Shown here piece by piece: positions 32,593 to 41,516 of a stretch of DNA of 64,000 bases. This DNA is from Mucilaginibacter ginkgonis (GTDB lineage: Bacteria > Bacteroidota > Bacteroidia > Sphingobacteriales > Sphingobacteriaceae). The number at the start of each line of letters is the position of its first letter. Within the stretch, counting starts at the first letter, position 1. Both the position numbers and the translations under genes were made by a program. The stretch covers positions 2,542,001-2,606,000 of the forward strand of contig NZ_CP066775.1 in NCBI RefSeq assembly GCF_009754905.2. Direction: 5' to 3'. Below the pieces are notes generated by a model. It did no database searches. It saw only the letters and a program-made list of their open reading frames with translations, and was not told the origin of the DNA.

Positions 32593-35547
32593 GTGTCCTT
32601 AAGATTTCTGCCCCACGTAATACTAAGATGCCCCGGGTCAAGTTACCTGGGCTATAAACCGAATGACTTAAGTGGACTTTCAAATAACAGGCATTTTTTA
32701 GCGGCGTTATACCTGTCGAATCCGCAGTACTTTGGAATCTTAAAACGAAAAGATTTCAATCCGGATCAACTTGCTGACAAAGAGGCTCTAACGTTGCAGA
32801 ACTATTATAATCGTTTCTGCTTTAGGGTTACACCATTTGGTGCATTCGCTTCATTTACCATCTTAAACTGGACGGATGATCCCACTCATGAAATTATCCG
32901 ATTATCGTCACCAAATCTCCATCTTCTCCCCGACCAGCATTACCGGCAAAGTTTATTGAAGTTGGCTGGCAATGGGCAATTATGCGTTAACGCAACCCTT
33001 TATAAACAAGGAAGATCTTTCAGGTTTGTAAAAACAGAGTTGCCTCAGGATGGCACGGCTTACAAATATTCCTTAACCACGTTCGATGCGGATAAATTAC
33101 TGTCCGGATTGATTAAAAATTTTCGTCATAGCGTTTTTACCAATGACGATGTAATATCTAAATTACAAAAAGCTACAGATTGTAATGAAGATGACGCTGT
33201 CAATTACATCAATTATTTGGTGGAATCAGGCATTGTTCAAGACAATATTCTTCCCGCCACTTTACACAATACAGGCATTAGCAGCCGCCAAGATGTTCTT
33301 TATTCGGACGTTGAAAGGATGATAGATGCAGAAAAGCAGATGCACGCTGCGGTTGATAACGTTTTAGAGGGACAAGCGATTTTTTATACCAATCTTCAAC
33401 GCTACACGGCAGACGGTCTATCAACCAATTATCAGCAAAAATTAAAAGATGCCGTCAAAGCTTTGCAGGCTTTGGTTCTTTATGAACCCCATAAGCTGCT
33501 AAGTGATTTCGCCACTGCGTTCGAAAAGCGTTACGAGCGTATGGCCATGCCGTTATTACAGGTTTTAGACCCCGTAACAGGAATTGCCTACGGCAATAAC
33601 GCACAAGATGAAATTCCGGCATTATTGAAGGATATCGATTTTGCCAAATTAAAACAGCAGCAGACGAATATACAATGGACGGCAACACATAAATTATTGT
33701 TGCAGAAGATGGCCTCTGCTCACGGCAAGCCGATTTTCATAACGGACGAAGACATCGCCTCGTTGGAAGCTAGAAATGAAAAGCAGGTGCCCTTACCGCC
33801 TTCAACTGCATTGCTATTCACTATTGCAGATGGCCAAATAGGCATCGACACCTTTGGCGGCGTTTCTGCAAACGGTTTGGTGGGCCGTTTTACATTATTA
33901 GATGACCAAATTTTTACAGCCGCGAAGTCAGTAGCTGATAAAGAGGAAGCGCTCCATCCTGAGGTGATTTTTGCTGAGATCAATCACCTTATGGACAGCC
34001 ATACTGATAATATCAATCGCCGGAGGACAGTTTATAACTACGAGATTTGTATCAACACTTTCCCAAGTCCCGGGGTTCAGCAGATTTATCTAGAAGACCT
34101 CTATATCAGCATCAAACAAAGCGAAGTAGTACTCTACTCTTTAACAAAAAAGAAACGCATCATACCAAGGTTCTCATCAGCATATAATCATCAAAGGAAT
34201 GATCTAAACATTTTTAGATTTCTGGCAGATCTACAGTATCAGAATGTGCGCTATGACTTCAGTTTCAGCCTGGAAAAGTTCTTCCCAAATTTGGATTATT
34301 ACCCCGGTGTATTTTTTAATGACATCCGATTATCCCCCGCAAAATGGCGTCTTGACAAGGATATTATCACATCACTTACCGCAAATTCTATTGAGACAAA
34401 CCTTCACGGATTAAAAGCTTATCGTACAGCACATCTAGTTCCGACTACAATTACTTTAGGCGAAGCGGATAAGCGGCTTTATTTTGATCTGGGTGTTGAG
34501 ACGCAAGCCAAACTTTTCCTGAGTAATTTAAAGGCACTTAACAGTGCAACAATTGAGGAGTTTTCTTTGCCTGCAAGCACGCAAACCACCTGCGACGGTA
34601 AGTTGATGATCAACCAGTTTGTAGCGTTTTTAGCTAATTCAGAAACTGTATACAAGGGTATTGCGAATCCACTTGTCAATATCAAAAAAGAAACTACCCG
34701 CGACTTTGCGCCCGGCAGCGATTGGCTATTTGTAAAAATATATTGTTCACCCCTTGTTGCGGATGAGATAATTGCTCGTACACTCGCTCCTTTTATGCGA
34801 AAACTGACCATGCAACAAGCAGACAAATGGTTCTTTGTCCGCTATTACGAAGGCGGGCATCACATCAGGTTACGGATTCATTTAAAAAATGATGAAGTGC
34901 ATAATACATTGGATAAGGTAAATGCTGCCCTATGTACCCATATCGATTCGGGTGCTATTACTTCCCTGACTGTTGACACCTATAAGCGCGAATTGGAACG
35001 GTATAGCGGGGATATCATCGCGGGGGTTGAAACCTTGTTTTACAAAAGCAGCATAGTTGTTGCGGCCTATCTGAGAAGCCTTGACGCCAATGCAGCCATT
35101 TATCCATATTATCTTTTCGGCTTCAGTTCTGTGTTGTCGATGATTGACATTTATTGTCCGGATTTGACCGATCAGATCGCATTTGTCGAAACAGTTACTG
35201 ATAATTTCTTGCTGGAATACGGTAACCAAAAAGAATTACGAATTGATTTGGATAAAAAATATCGCGCGCTGTCCCGCGAGCTATTATACTTAAAACCGGC
35301 TGAAGTGTATGAGCGGCTAAGGCTTACCAAAAAGCAACTCCAGTTTGAAACTTGTTTTGAAGCAGTTTTAAACAACTTAACATGCGACTCTAATGAAAGG
35401 CGCAAGCAACTGGTAGCAGATATTATCCATATGCACCTTAACCGTATATTTGCGCAAAACCAGCGCGACCACGAAATGGTGATCTATTATTGCTTAAATA
35501 AAAAGTTGCGATCTGACCTGGCTAAAAGTAAGCAAGCCAAACCCTAG
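32593..35547 (+). CDS. Full-length lantibiotic dehydratase (LanB-like)
   Basis: A 984-residue cytosolic protein. The N-terminal glutamylation region opens LRFLPHVILRCPGSS (compare the LRTP start of LanB) and contains NYYNRFCFRVTPFGAFASFT at about residues 70-89, the conserved LanB block. The C-terminal elimination domain (SpaB_C/thiopeptide type) begins about residue 711 with WLFVKIYCSPLVADEI and contains WFFVRYYEGGHHIRLRIHLK near 746-765. Family knowledge: LanB enzymes glutamylate Ser/Thr of a precursor using Glu-tRNA and then eliminate to dehydroalanine or dehydrobutyrine. No LanC cyclase, transporter or protease is nearby. Start is a GTG; no ATG exists upstream before an in-frame stop. It overlaps the LytTR regulator at the 3' end, which is convergent. 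Confidence 0.88.
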   Translation: MSLRFLPHVILRCPGSSYLGYKPNDLSGLSNNRHFLAALYLSNPQYFGILKRKDFNPDQLADKEALTLQNYYNRFCFRVTPFGAFASFTILNWTDDPTHEIIRLSSPNLHLLPDQHYRQSLLKLAGNGQLCVNATLYKQGRSFRFVKTELPQDGTAYKYSLTTFDADKLLSGLIKNFRHSVFTNDDVISKLQKATDCNEDDAVNYINYLVESGIVQDNILPATLHNTGISSRQDVLYSDVERMIDAEKQMHAAVDNVLEGQAIFYTNLQRYTADGLSTNYQQKLKDAVKALQALVLYEPHKLLSDFATAFEKRYERMAMPLLQVLDPVTGIAYGNNAQDEIPALLKDIDFAKLKQQQTNIQWTATHKLLLQKMASAHGKPIFITDEDIASLEARNEKQVPLPPSTALLFTIADGQIGIDTFGGVSANGLVGRFTLLDDQIFTAAKSVADKEEALHPEVIFAEINHLMDSHTDNINRRRTVYNYEICINTFPSPGVQQIYLEDLYISIKQSEVVLYSLTKKKRIIPRFSSAYNHQRNDLNIFRFLADLQYQNVRYDFSFSLEKFFPNLDYYPGVFFNDIRLSPAKWRLDKDIITSLTANSIETNLHGLKAYRTAHLVPTTITLGEADKRLYFDLGVETQAKLFLSNLKALNSATIEEFSLPASTQTTCDGKLMINQFVAFLANSETVYKGIANPLVNIKKETTRDFAPGSDWLFVKIYCSPLVADEIIARTLAPFMRKLTMQQADKWFFVRYYEGGHHIRLRIHLKNDEVHNTLDKVNAALCTHIDSGAITSLTVDTYKRELERYSGDIIAGVETLFYKSSIVVAAYLRSLDANAAIYPYYLFGFSSVLSMIDIYCPDLTDQIAFVETVTDNFLLEYGNQKELRIDLDKKYRALSRELLYLKPAEVYERLRLTKKQLQFETCFEAVLNNLTCDSNERRKQLVADIIHMHLNRIFAQNQRDHEMVIYYCLNKKLRSDLAKSKQAKP

Positions 35548-36275
35548 TTTTTTCGTTTGCTCTGTAAAGTAAACTTGGTGATCTCTTGTAAAAAGAATTC
35601 CCTGTAAGTAGTACCGATAGGTAAATCAATATCATGCTCTATTTTAACTGTATTGCCTTCAATAGCAACAATTTTGCTTTTGTTGATGATGTATGATTTA
35701 TGTATCCTTAAAAAGCCTTTGTCGGTAAGCGACCGTTGAATTTCGCTCATGGTAAGATATGTAATGAAATTTTTGCCGTCATTAGTATGTATCAGCACGT
35801 AGTTTTTAAGCCCTTCTATGTACAGTATGTTGTGCAAAGTGATCTGTACAAACTTGCCTTTCACACCCGGGTTGATGAATAAGGCATCAGCCTGAAAATC
35901 TATGTTGCCCTGGTGTACATTATGCCGGCTGGCCATGACTTTGTTTACCGCCTGAAGGAATCTTGGGAAAGAAACAGGTTTCAGCAAAAAGTCTTGTGCC
36001 TGCACATCAAAAGCTTTAACTGCGTATCGGGCATGCGCGGTACAAAAAATAACAGATATATTTTGTGGTAGTAGCTTAGCTATCTCAATGCCCGATAGGG
36101 TTGGCATATCTACATCAAGGAAGACAAGGTCAACATCACCGGCGTTCAGTACTTTGCTCATACCATCTACTGCCGATGATGAACTGCCCACCAGCGTAAG
36201 GCTGCTCGTTTCTTGAATGTAGCTGCTTAGTGTGTCAATAGAATACGGCTCATCATCAATTATAAAGCAGTTCAT
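35544..36275 (-). CDS. LytTR family response regulator
   Basis: A 243-residue regulator. The receiver has D7/D8, the phosphoacceptor D54 in VFLDVDMPTLSG and the Lys in DFLLKPVSF. The C-terminal LytTR DNA-binding domain spans about residues 130-235 (GKFVQITLHNILYIEGLKNY, YLTMSEIQRSLTDKGFLRIH, KSYIINKSKI). LytTR proteins bind paired repeats upstream of bacteriocin and virulence genes in Firmicutes and many targets in Bacteroidota. It overlaps the kinase gene by 20 bases and is convergent with the dehydratase, with stops overlapping by four bases. Control of the dehydratase and the peptide gene is the natural inference. Confidence 0.93.
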   Translation of the reverse strand: MNCFIIDDEPYSIDTLSSYIQETSSLTLVGSSSSAVDGMSKVLNAGDVDLVFLDVDMPTLSGIEIAKLLPQNISVIFCTAHARYAVKAFDVQAQDFLLKPVSFPRFLQAVNKVMASRHNVHQGNIDFQADALFINPGVKGKFVQITLHNILYIEGLKNYVLIHTNDGKNFITYLTMSEIQRSLTDKGFLRIHKSYIINKSKIVAIEGNTVKIEHDIDLPIGTTYREFFLQEITKFTLQSKRKN

Positions 36276-37323
36276 CCTTTTGTATAGTTAATGTAGCCGC
36301 GTAAATATTATCTATGTCGTATACTTTAAAAGAAAACCTGTCACCATAGGTCTTACCCAATCTTTTTACCATGTTATCCTGCCCAATACCCGTGCCACTA
36401 TTGTTTAATTTTTTATGATTTGATATTTTAAATATTATTTCTTCTGAATTACTTTCAAGCACAATTCGCACCGGTTGCCGGGAATCAGTAGTTTCGCCGT
36501 ATTTAAATGCGTTTTCTACAAGAGTAAGTAAAATAAGTGGTGGAATGCGGTCGCCGTCTATCTTGCCGTTTATGTCAAAATTTACATACACGGGTTTGTC
36601 CAAACGGTGCTGGTTCAGTTTAATGTAGTTGCGCACGTGCTGTATTTCATCGCCAAGGGCAACCTTGTTATCGTATCCGGGTGTTTCAAGAGCGTATCTC
36701 ATCATATCAGACAACAATAAAACAACCTCGCCCGCCTCTCTGGAATATTTAGCAACCTTGTTATGTACTAAACCAAGGCTGTTAAACAAAAAGTGCGGGT
36801 CTATTTGCGATTTTAATAAAGTTAACTCATTATGCAGTCGTTCTTTTTCGTTCATTAGTGCGTTAAGCTCCAGATCAGCGGTTTTTCTACGGAGCGACTC
36901 AGCTACCATGCTAAATCCAAATGCAGAACTTAGGCCAATAAAATAGAAGGCCCGCCATGTACCATTTCTTATAAATCCTTCAATATTGTCGAGGCTCTTA
37001 TCGTTTTCAATCCCAGAAATTTTGTACGCCTCGCCTAACAAATACTTAACGCCTAAATAGACCATTATTTCTATAAGTACAAGGCCGATTATGAATGGTA
37101 TAGGCTTGGCCTTTTCTGTAAGGACACGACAGAACAGATTGCTATGAATGTAAAACAGTGAGATATTGAGTGTATAAGCAGTAACATAATCTACAACCGG
37201 CGCAAACCCGCCACTGTAAGAGTAACTAACCGCTACCTCATAAATGATAAAAACCGCCCAAAATGTAAAATGATACCTGGGTTTTCCAAAAACGGGATTT
37301 CGGTGATATTGATAATAATTCAT
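36256..37323 (-). CDS. LytS-type sensor histidine kinase
   Basis: A 355-residue membrane kinase with about four membrane segments in the first 145 residues and no large external domain. A coiled coil follows at about 143-170. The phosphoacceptor is H177 in LLKSQIDPHFLFNSL, the hallmark of the LytS/HPK7 class. The ATP domain has LVENAFKYGE and a GTGIGQDNMVKRL G box. It pairs with the overlapping LytTR regulator. Its start is divergent from the small peptide gene across a palindrome (37360-37374). The signal is unknown; a quorum-type self-sensing of the neighbouring peptide is one hypothesis. Confidence 0.92.
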   Translation of the reverse strand: MNYYQYHRNPVFGKPRYHFTFWAVFIIYEVAVSYSYSGGFAPVVDYVTAYTLNISLFYIHSNLFCRVLTEKAKPIPFIIGLVLIEIMVYLGVKYLLGEAYKISGIENDKSLDNIEGFIRNGTWRAFYFIGLSSAFGFSMVAESLRRKTADLELNALMNEKERLHNELTLLKSQIDPHFLFNSLGLVHNKVAKYSREAGEVVLLLSDMMRYALETPGYDNKVALGDEIQHVRNYIKLNQHRLDKPVYVNFDINGKIDGDRIPPLILLTLVENAFKYGETTDSRQPVRIVLESNSEEIIFKISNHKKLNNSGTGIGQDNMVKRLGKTYGDRFSFKVYDIDNIYAATLTIQKDELLYN

Positions 37324-37359
37324 TTTGTATCCCCAATATTTCTGTTGGTGTAATAAAGT

Positions 37360-37374
37360 TTAGGCTACGCCTAA
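37360..37374. promoter_or_regulatory. Palindrome between the LytS kinase and the peptide gene
   Basis: TTAGGC at 37360-37365, a TAC centre, and GCCTAA at 37369-37374 form a perfect 6-bp-arm inverted repeat between two divergent genes, 36 bases before the peptide ATG. A degenerate form, TTAG-4 bases-GCCTAAG, lies at 32541-32555 in front of the dehydratase gene. It is a candidate regulator site for the local LytTR protein. Confidence 0.5.
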
Positions 37375-37409
37375 GTCGGACTAATATTAGGAAACTAAAA
37401 AATATTCCG

Positions 37410-37556
37410 ATGAAAACAAAACTGCAGAACCTCGCCTATCCTAAGCTGAAATCGGTTTACAATTATCAGCAAGTTAAATCAGACAAACGCACCCCCGACA
37501 CTGACCCAATAACGGTTACTGTGGCAACGGTCTCGCATATTTTTCTCAATAAATAG
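37410..37556 (+). CDS. Candidate Cys-free RiPP precursor peptide
   Basis: A 48-residue reading frame from the ATG at 37410 to TAG at 37554-37556, too short to be called by usual gene finders. The first 27 residues are basic and helix-prone (MKTKLQNLAYPKLKSVYNYQ, then QVKSDKR). The C-terminal 21 residues (TPDTDPITVTVATVSHIFLN plus K) carry five Thr and one Ser, no Cys and no Gly-Gly. This looks like a leader plus a Thr-rich core, which fits a dehydratase substrate. It lies 1.86 kb from the end of the dehydratase gene on the same strand, divergent from the LytS kinase, and is followed 47 bases later by a terminator, so it is its own transcript. The Cys-free core argues against lanthionine rings; the product would carry dehydrobutyrine and dehydroalanine only. 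It could still be an unrelated small peptide. Confidence 0.62.
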   Translation: MKTKLQNLAYPKLKSVYNYQQVKSDKRTPDTDPITVTVATVSHIFLNK

Positions 37557-37603
37557 ATTGCTAAATCATACGCTTTAGCGCTTGCTAACCTAATGTATTA
37601 AAT

Positions 37604-37628
37604 GCCGGAAATCACTTTCCGGCTTTTG
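37604..37628 (+). terminator. Terminator of the peptide gene
   Basis: GCCGGAAA at 37604-37611 pairs with TTTCCGGC at 37616-37623 around TCAC, followed by TTTTG. It lies 47 bases past the peptide stop. Confidence 0.7.
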
Positions 37629-37681
37629 CATTTTCCGGTCTTCACAGCATTCACTTTAATAACAAATAATACCAACAGTTT

Positions 37682-39784
37682 ATGAAAAGATTGATTACGT
37701 GCCTTTTAGCAATAACTGTTTTCACCATCTCTTGTAAAAAGGATAATAACAGCGTAACACCGCCAATCCCAACAACGGGTACAAAAATAGCGCCCGATGG
37801 CTTCACTTTTAGTACTTCAAACACAGTGTCTCTAAGTTTGACGTTGCTTGACAATAGTGACAACCCGCTTAAAGGTGTGGTGGTAAGTGTTTATCCTGCT
37901 AGCGGAGCTGCTGCAGGCACTGCGTTGTTTAAAGGTGTAACCAACCAGCAAGGCGTACTCACGGGCAAAATAGTGGTTCCTGCATATTTCACTCAACTCA
38001 TCATAGACCCGTCTTATATTGGTTTACTGCATAATGCCGTTGCAAACATTAACAATGGCAGCGTTACTGCAACAATAGGCGGCCGTGCAGGCTACAGCGG
38101 TGACATTGTACCGGCCTCTATAAACAATTCGCCGTCACTGACAACCAATTCTACCAGACAAGTAAATGGACTATTGGGTGCTGATTATATTTATCCAACA
38201 GGTTATACTTCATCAACGGCATTTGCAAGCCCTACAAATCAAGGCAAACCCGCGTATTTGGAAGCAACCGGCGACAATGTACCGGCATCGCTGCTTTCTT
38301 ACATAAATGCGTCGCTGCCTGAAAACGTAGCCGTTACCACAAATCACCCGGAATATATTTCATCTTCCGCGGTTCATACACTTAATGTTACTGCTAAATC
38401 TGACGTGTATGTCACCTTTGTTTCTGAAGGTGCTGATTATCAAAATACATTAGCATATTATACCTACAACACCAGTAACCCGCCATCTTCTGCAGGGGGC
38501 GGTACCCTATTGGGTGGTATTGACAAGATTACATACGTTTTTCCTAATGCTTCCGGCTATGGTTCAGGTGGTGGCCTTAAATCGGGCGACAAAGTTAAAC
38601 TGGGCAATTTCGCCGCAGGCACAACTATCGCATTCGTTTTGATCCAAAATGGCTGGACAGGCAGCGGTGTAAATACTAATGCCACGAAATTTTATAGTCA
38701 GGATTCATTTAACCCCGAAAGTAGCTCATCACTTCGCCAACATAATGTCTGCTTGTATGATAATGTCCACAACCTTTTCGTCTTAGGTTTTGAAGACTTA
38801 AATAGGCAGAATGGTGGTTCTGATAATGATTTTAATGACCTGGTGATCTATGCGACAACAAATCCAACCGGAGGCATATCTGCTACAGGCGTCGCCGCGA
38901 TAGACAATGGTGGCGATACTGATGGCGATGGTGTTATTGACGCGCTTGATGCTTATCCTAACGACCCGACGAGAGCGTATGTGGTTTATTATCCGTCAGC
39001 AAGTACGTATGCTACGCTGGCATTCGAGGATAATTACCCGTCTAAAGGTGACTACGATATGAATGACCTGGTGCTAAACTATCGTTACACCTTCACTAGC
39101 AACGCGCAAAACCAATTTGTAGACATGAAAGGCGAGTTTAACGTAGTTGCTGCGGGCGCGTCTTTCAAAAACGGCTTTGGCGTGCAATTACCTGTTCCGG
39201 CTGCTGCTGTAAGTTCCGTAACAGGGCAAAAGCAAGTGAGCAATTATATCACCTTTGCGGCTAACGGTGTCGAGGCAGGGCAAACCAACGCGGTAATTAT
39301 ACCGTTCGACAACTTCGATGCGGTAATTAAAAACCAGGATAATTCGTTCTTCATAAACACGCTTACCAACAAGGATAAGGTTACAGGCACACCTGTTAAT
39401 GTAGCCGTGACCTTTGCTTATCCAATTACGGCCACAAACGTTTCTATCAATTCCATCAATCCATTCCTGATCAGTAATTTAAAACGTGGCTATGAAGTTC
39501 ACCTGCCGGGTTATTTGCCGACAGACAAAGCAGATAAAACTCTTTTCGGTACAGCTGACGATAACTCTTCTGTAGCGGCATCAAGATATTATCTATCTAA
39601 AGAGAACTGGCCATGGGCAATCAGTTTCAGCCAGGCATTTACCTATCCGCTGGAGACTATACCGATTAACCAGGCATACCCGCACTTTACAGATTGGGCT
39701 GCAAGTGGTGGGACAACTTATACGGATTGGTATTCTAACACCTCATCGGGATTCCGCAATACAAGCAATTTATATACGAAATAA
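37682..39784 (+). CDS. LruC domain-containing lipoprotein (DUF4114/DUF4842)
   Basis: A 700-residue lipoprotein with the lipobox TISC at about residue 19 (Cys followed by KKDNN). After a long Ser/Thr/Gly-rich region, a DUF4114-like segment carries FVLGFEDLNRQNGGSDNDF. A thrombospondin type 3-like Ca loop, DTDGDGVIDALDAYPND, follows, then the DUF4842/LruC domain to the end (ATLAFEDNYPSKGDYDMNDL, and the final SGFRNTSNLYTK). LruC was named from a Leptospira surface lipoprotein, and Bacteroidota members are probably surface-exposed and calcium-binding. It is monocistronic with its own terminator. There is no clear link to the peptide gene upstream. Confidence 0.87.
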   Translation: MKRLITCLLAITVFTISCKKDNNSVTPPIPTTGTKIAPDGFTFSTSNTVSLSLTLLDNSDNPLKGVVVSVYPASGAAAGTALFKGVTNQQGVLTGKIVVPAYFTQLIIDPSYIGLLHNAVANINNGSVTATIGGRAGYSGDIVPASINNSPSLTTNSTRQVNGLLGADYIYPTGYTSSTAFASPTNQGKPAYLEATGDNVPASLLSYINASLPENVAVTTNHPEYISSSAVHTLNVTAKSDVYVTFVSEGADYQNTLAYYTYNTSNPPSSAGGGTLLGGIDKITYVFPNASGYGSGGGLKSGDKVKLGNFAAGTTIAFVLIQNGWTGSGVNTNATKFYSQDSFNPESSSSLRQHNVCLYDNVHNLFVLGFEDLNRQNGGSDNDFNDLVIYATTNPTGGISATGVAAIDNGGDTDGDGVIDALDAYPNDPTRAYVVYYPSASTYATLAFEDNYPSKGDYDMNDLVLNYRYTFTSNAQNQFVDMKGEFNVVAAGASFKNGFGVQLPVPAAAVSSVTGQKQVSNYITFAANGVEAGQTNAVIIPFDNFDAVIKNQDNSFFINTLTNKDKVTGTPVNVAVTFAYPITATNVSINSINPFLISNLKRGYEVHLPGYLPTDKADKTLFGTADDNSSVAASRYYLSKENWPWAISFSQAFTYPLETIPINQAYPHFTDWAASGGTTYTDWYSNTSSGFRNTSNLYTK

Positions 39785-39807
39785 AAGATAGTTATCTGAC
39801 CCAACCC

Positions 39808-39840
39808 AAGCCCTACTCAATTATTTGAGGGGGCTTTTTT
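39808..39840 (+). terminator. Terminator of the LruC gene
   Basis: AAGCCC and CTCAA pair with TTGAG and GGGCTT with small internal mismatches, followed by a run of T that reaches into the OmpA stop codon region. Confidence 0.75.
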
Positions 39841-41515
39841 ATTTAAGCACAGTAATTTCTGTTCGCCGATTGAGTTGATGCTGCGCTTCTGTACAAGTGA
39901 CCTCATCTGCGCATTGGTTTACCAGGTTGTTTTCGCCAAAGCTTGCTGTAATTAATCTACCGGGTTCAATCCCGTGATCGATTAGGTAAGCTTGCGCTGA
40001 GGCTGATCGCCGCTCAGACAAACCAACGTTATAATCCTTCGTAGCCCGCGAGTCGGTATAAGACGACAACTGCACTTTGATTTGGGGATTGCGGCTTAGG
40101 ATAGCGACAACTTTGTCTAATTCTATAATTGCATCCGGGCGGATATTTGATTTGTCGAGATCATAATAAATGTTTGCCAGTACCAAACCCGGCGCAAAGC
40201 CCGTCTCATGTGGATTGGCCGGAGGCGGAGTAAATCTAAAGCTGTAAATGTCATCGCTTCGTCCGTCATCGCGGTTTGATGACAGATAACCATTTAACCC
40301 ATCTCGGGTTACAAAGTAAAAGTCGTCTCGTGTGCTATTAACCGGATATTTTAGATTTTCGGATTTCGACCAATCATCGCCGCTACGTTCCGCTTTGTAA
40401 ATGTCAAAACCGCCCATGCCCGGCAGCCCTTTAGATGAGTAATAAAGCGTGCCGGCGTTTATTACCGGAAACGCCTCTTCATCTTTAGTATTGATAATGC
40501 CCCCACAGTTCATGGGCTTACTCCATTTCCCGTCAGGTTGCTTTTTGCAAAACCATATATCAGTTTTACCCTGTCCACCAGGCATATCACTGGTAAAATA
40601 GATGGTGTTACCATCTAAAGATAAAGCCGCATGTCCAACTGAATATTCCTTGACGTTATTATACTCGAATGGCGTTAAATCACTCCAAATGTTATCTTTT
40701 AAAACAGCCGTGAACAATTGCAAGCGGCGCTCATATAGGCCTTGGCCGCTCATGTTACCGCGATGTACAGGAAGGCTTTTTTTTGAAACCGTTGTAGTTA
40801 CCGTAATGTAAGCTGTGTCACCCATTGCTGTAAAAGCTATCGGGCCGATGTTGTAACTACCATTAAAGAATTTATTGTCTTTTACATCTATCAGCCACGG
40901 CTTAATTTCATTACCGGTAGCTCTATAAAGCTGCAAATAGCCGGCTCCTGTACGTTCGTAAATCCCGTTACTGCCTGAGCCACGGTCCGACACGAATGCA
41001 AAATCATCTTTCCCGTAAAAAGCTAACCCCCAATCGGACGCGTTTGAATCGAATCGCTCTGCAGGCTTTACCTCATAGCCGCTTTTTTCCGCTGCCCACT
41101 TTATCGCCGAATCACAATCAGCCAGTTTACGCACACGTGTGGCAGTGTCATTGGTAAGCGAATAGTATTTAATGTATTGATCCCTTGCTTCTTTTGGTTT
41201 GTTGTTGGCCAGCAAGGCTTCCGCGTAAAAATAGATGTTTTCTGAATTGGCTTTTGGATAGCGGGTAACATCACGGTACCACTCTTCGGCGTGACGGTAG
41301 TCATTTATCAACCTGTAGCAATCTGCTACGCGCTGTAACGCGACTAGTTGCGGGTTGCTTTTTGCGGCCAGTTCAAGATATAAAGGCAGGCATTTGGCGT
41401 ATTCTTCACGTTCAAACATACGGTCGACCATTTGCTGTTTGGACAACTGCTCCTGCGCAAACAGTTTGTAAGAGCAGCCGACGATAAATAATGATAGGAT
41501 TAAGATCTTTTTCAT
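39839..41515 (-). CDS. OmpA family protein of a type IX secretion-linked operon
   Basis: A 558-residue exported protein with signal peptide (KKILILSLFIVGCSYKLFAQ). Residues about 25-150 form TPR-like repeats (YAKCLPLYLELAAKSNPQLV, and RHAEEWYRDVTRYPKANSEN). The middle, about 170-440, has WD40-like PD40 strands (GNTIYFTSDMPGGQGKTDIW, and AGTLYYSSKGLPGMGGFDIY). The C-terminal 120 residues are an OmpA peptidoglycan-binding domain (NIYYDLDKSNIRPDAIIELD, and LSSYTDSRATKDYNVGLSER). This three-part protein commonly accompanies PorP/SprF and a type B-sorted adhesin. It is the last gene of the operon, one base after the SprF-like gene. A surface-anchoring or envelope-tethering role is inferred. Confidence 0.92.
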   Translation of the reverse strand: MKKILILSLFIVGCSYKLFAQEQLSKQQMVDRMFEREEYAKCLPLYLELAAKSNPQLVALQRVADCYRLINDYRHAEEWYRDVTRYPKANSENIYFYAEALLANNKPKEARDQYIKYYSLTNDTATRVRKLADCDSAIKWAAEKSGYEVKPAERFDSNASDWGLAFYGKDDFAFVSDRGSGSNGIYERTGAGYLQLYRATGNEIKPWLIDVKDNKFFNGSYNIGPIAFTAMGDTAYITVTTTVSKKSLPVHRGNMSGQGLYERRLQLFTAVLKDNIWSDLTPFEYNNVKEYSVGHAALSLDGNTIYFTSDMPGGQGKTDIWFCKKQPDGKWSKPMNCGGIINTKDEEAFPVINAGTLYYSSKGLPGMGGFDIYKAERSGDDWSKSENLKYPVNSTRDDFYFVTRDGLNGYLSSNRDDGRSDDIYSFRFTPPPANPHETGFAPGLVLANIYYDLDKSNIRPDAIIELDKVVAILSRNPQIKVQLSSYTDSRATKDYNVGLSERRSASAQAYLIDHGIEPGRLITASFGENNLVNQCADEVTCTEAQHQLNRRTEITVLK

Positions 41516-41516
41516 G

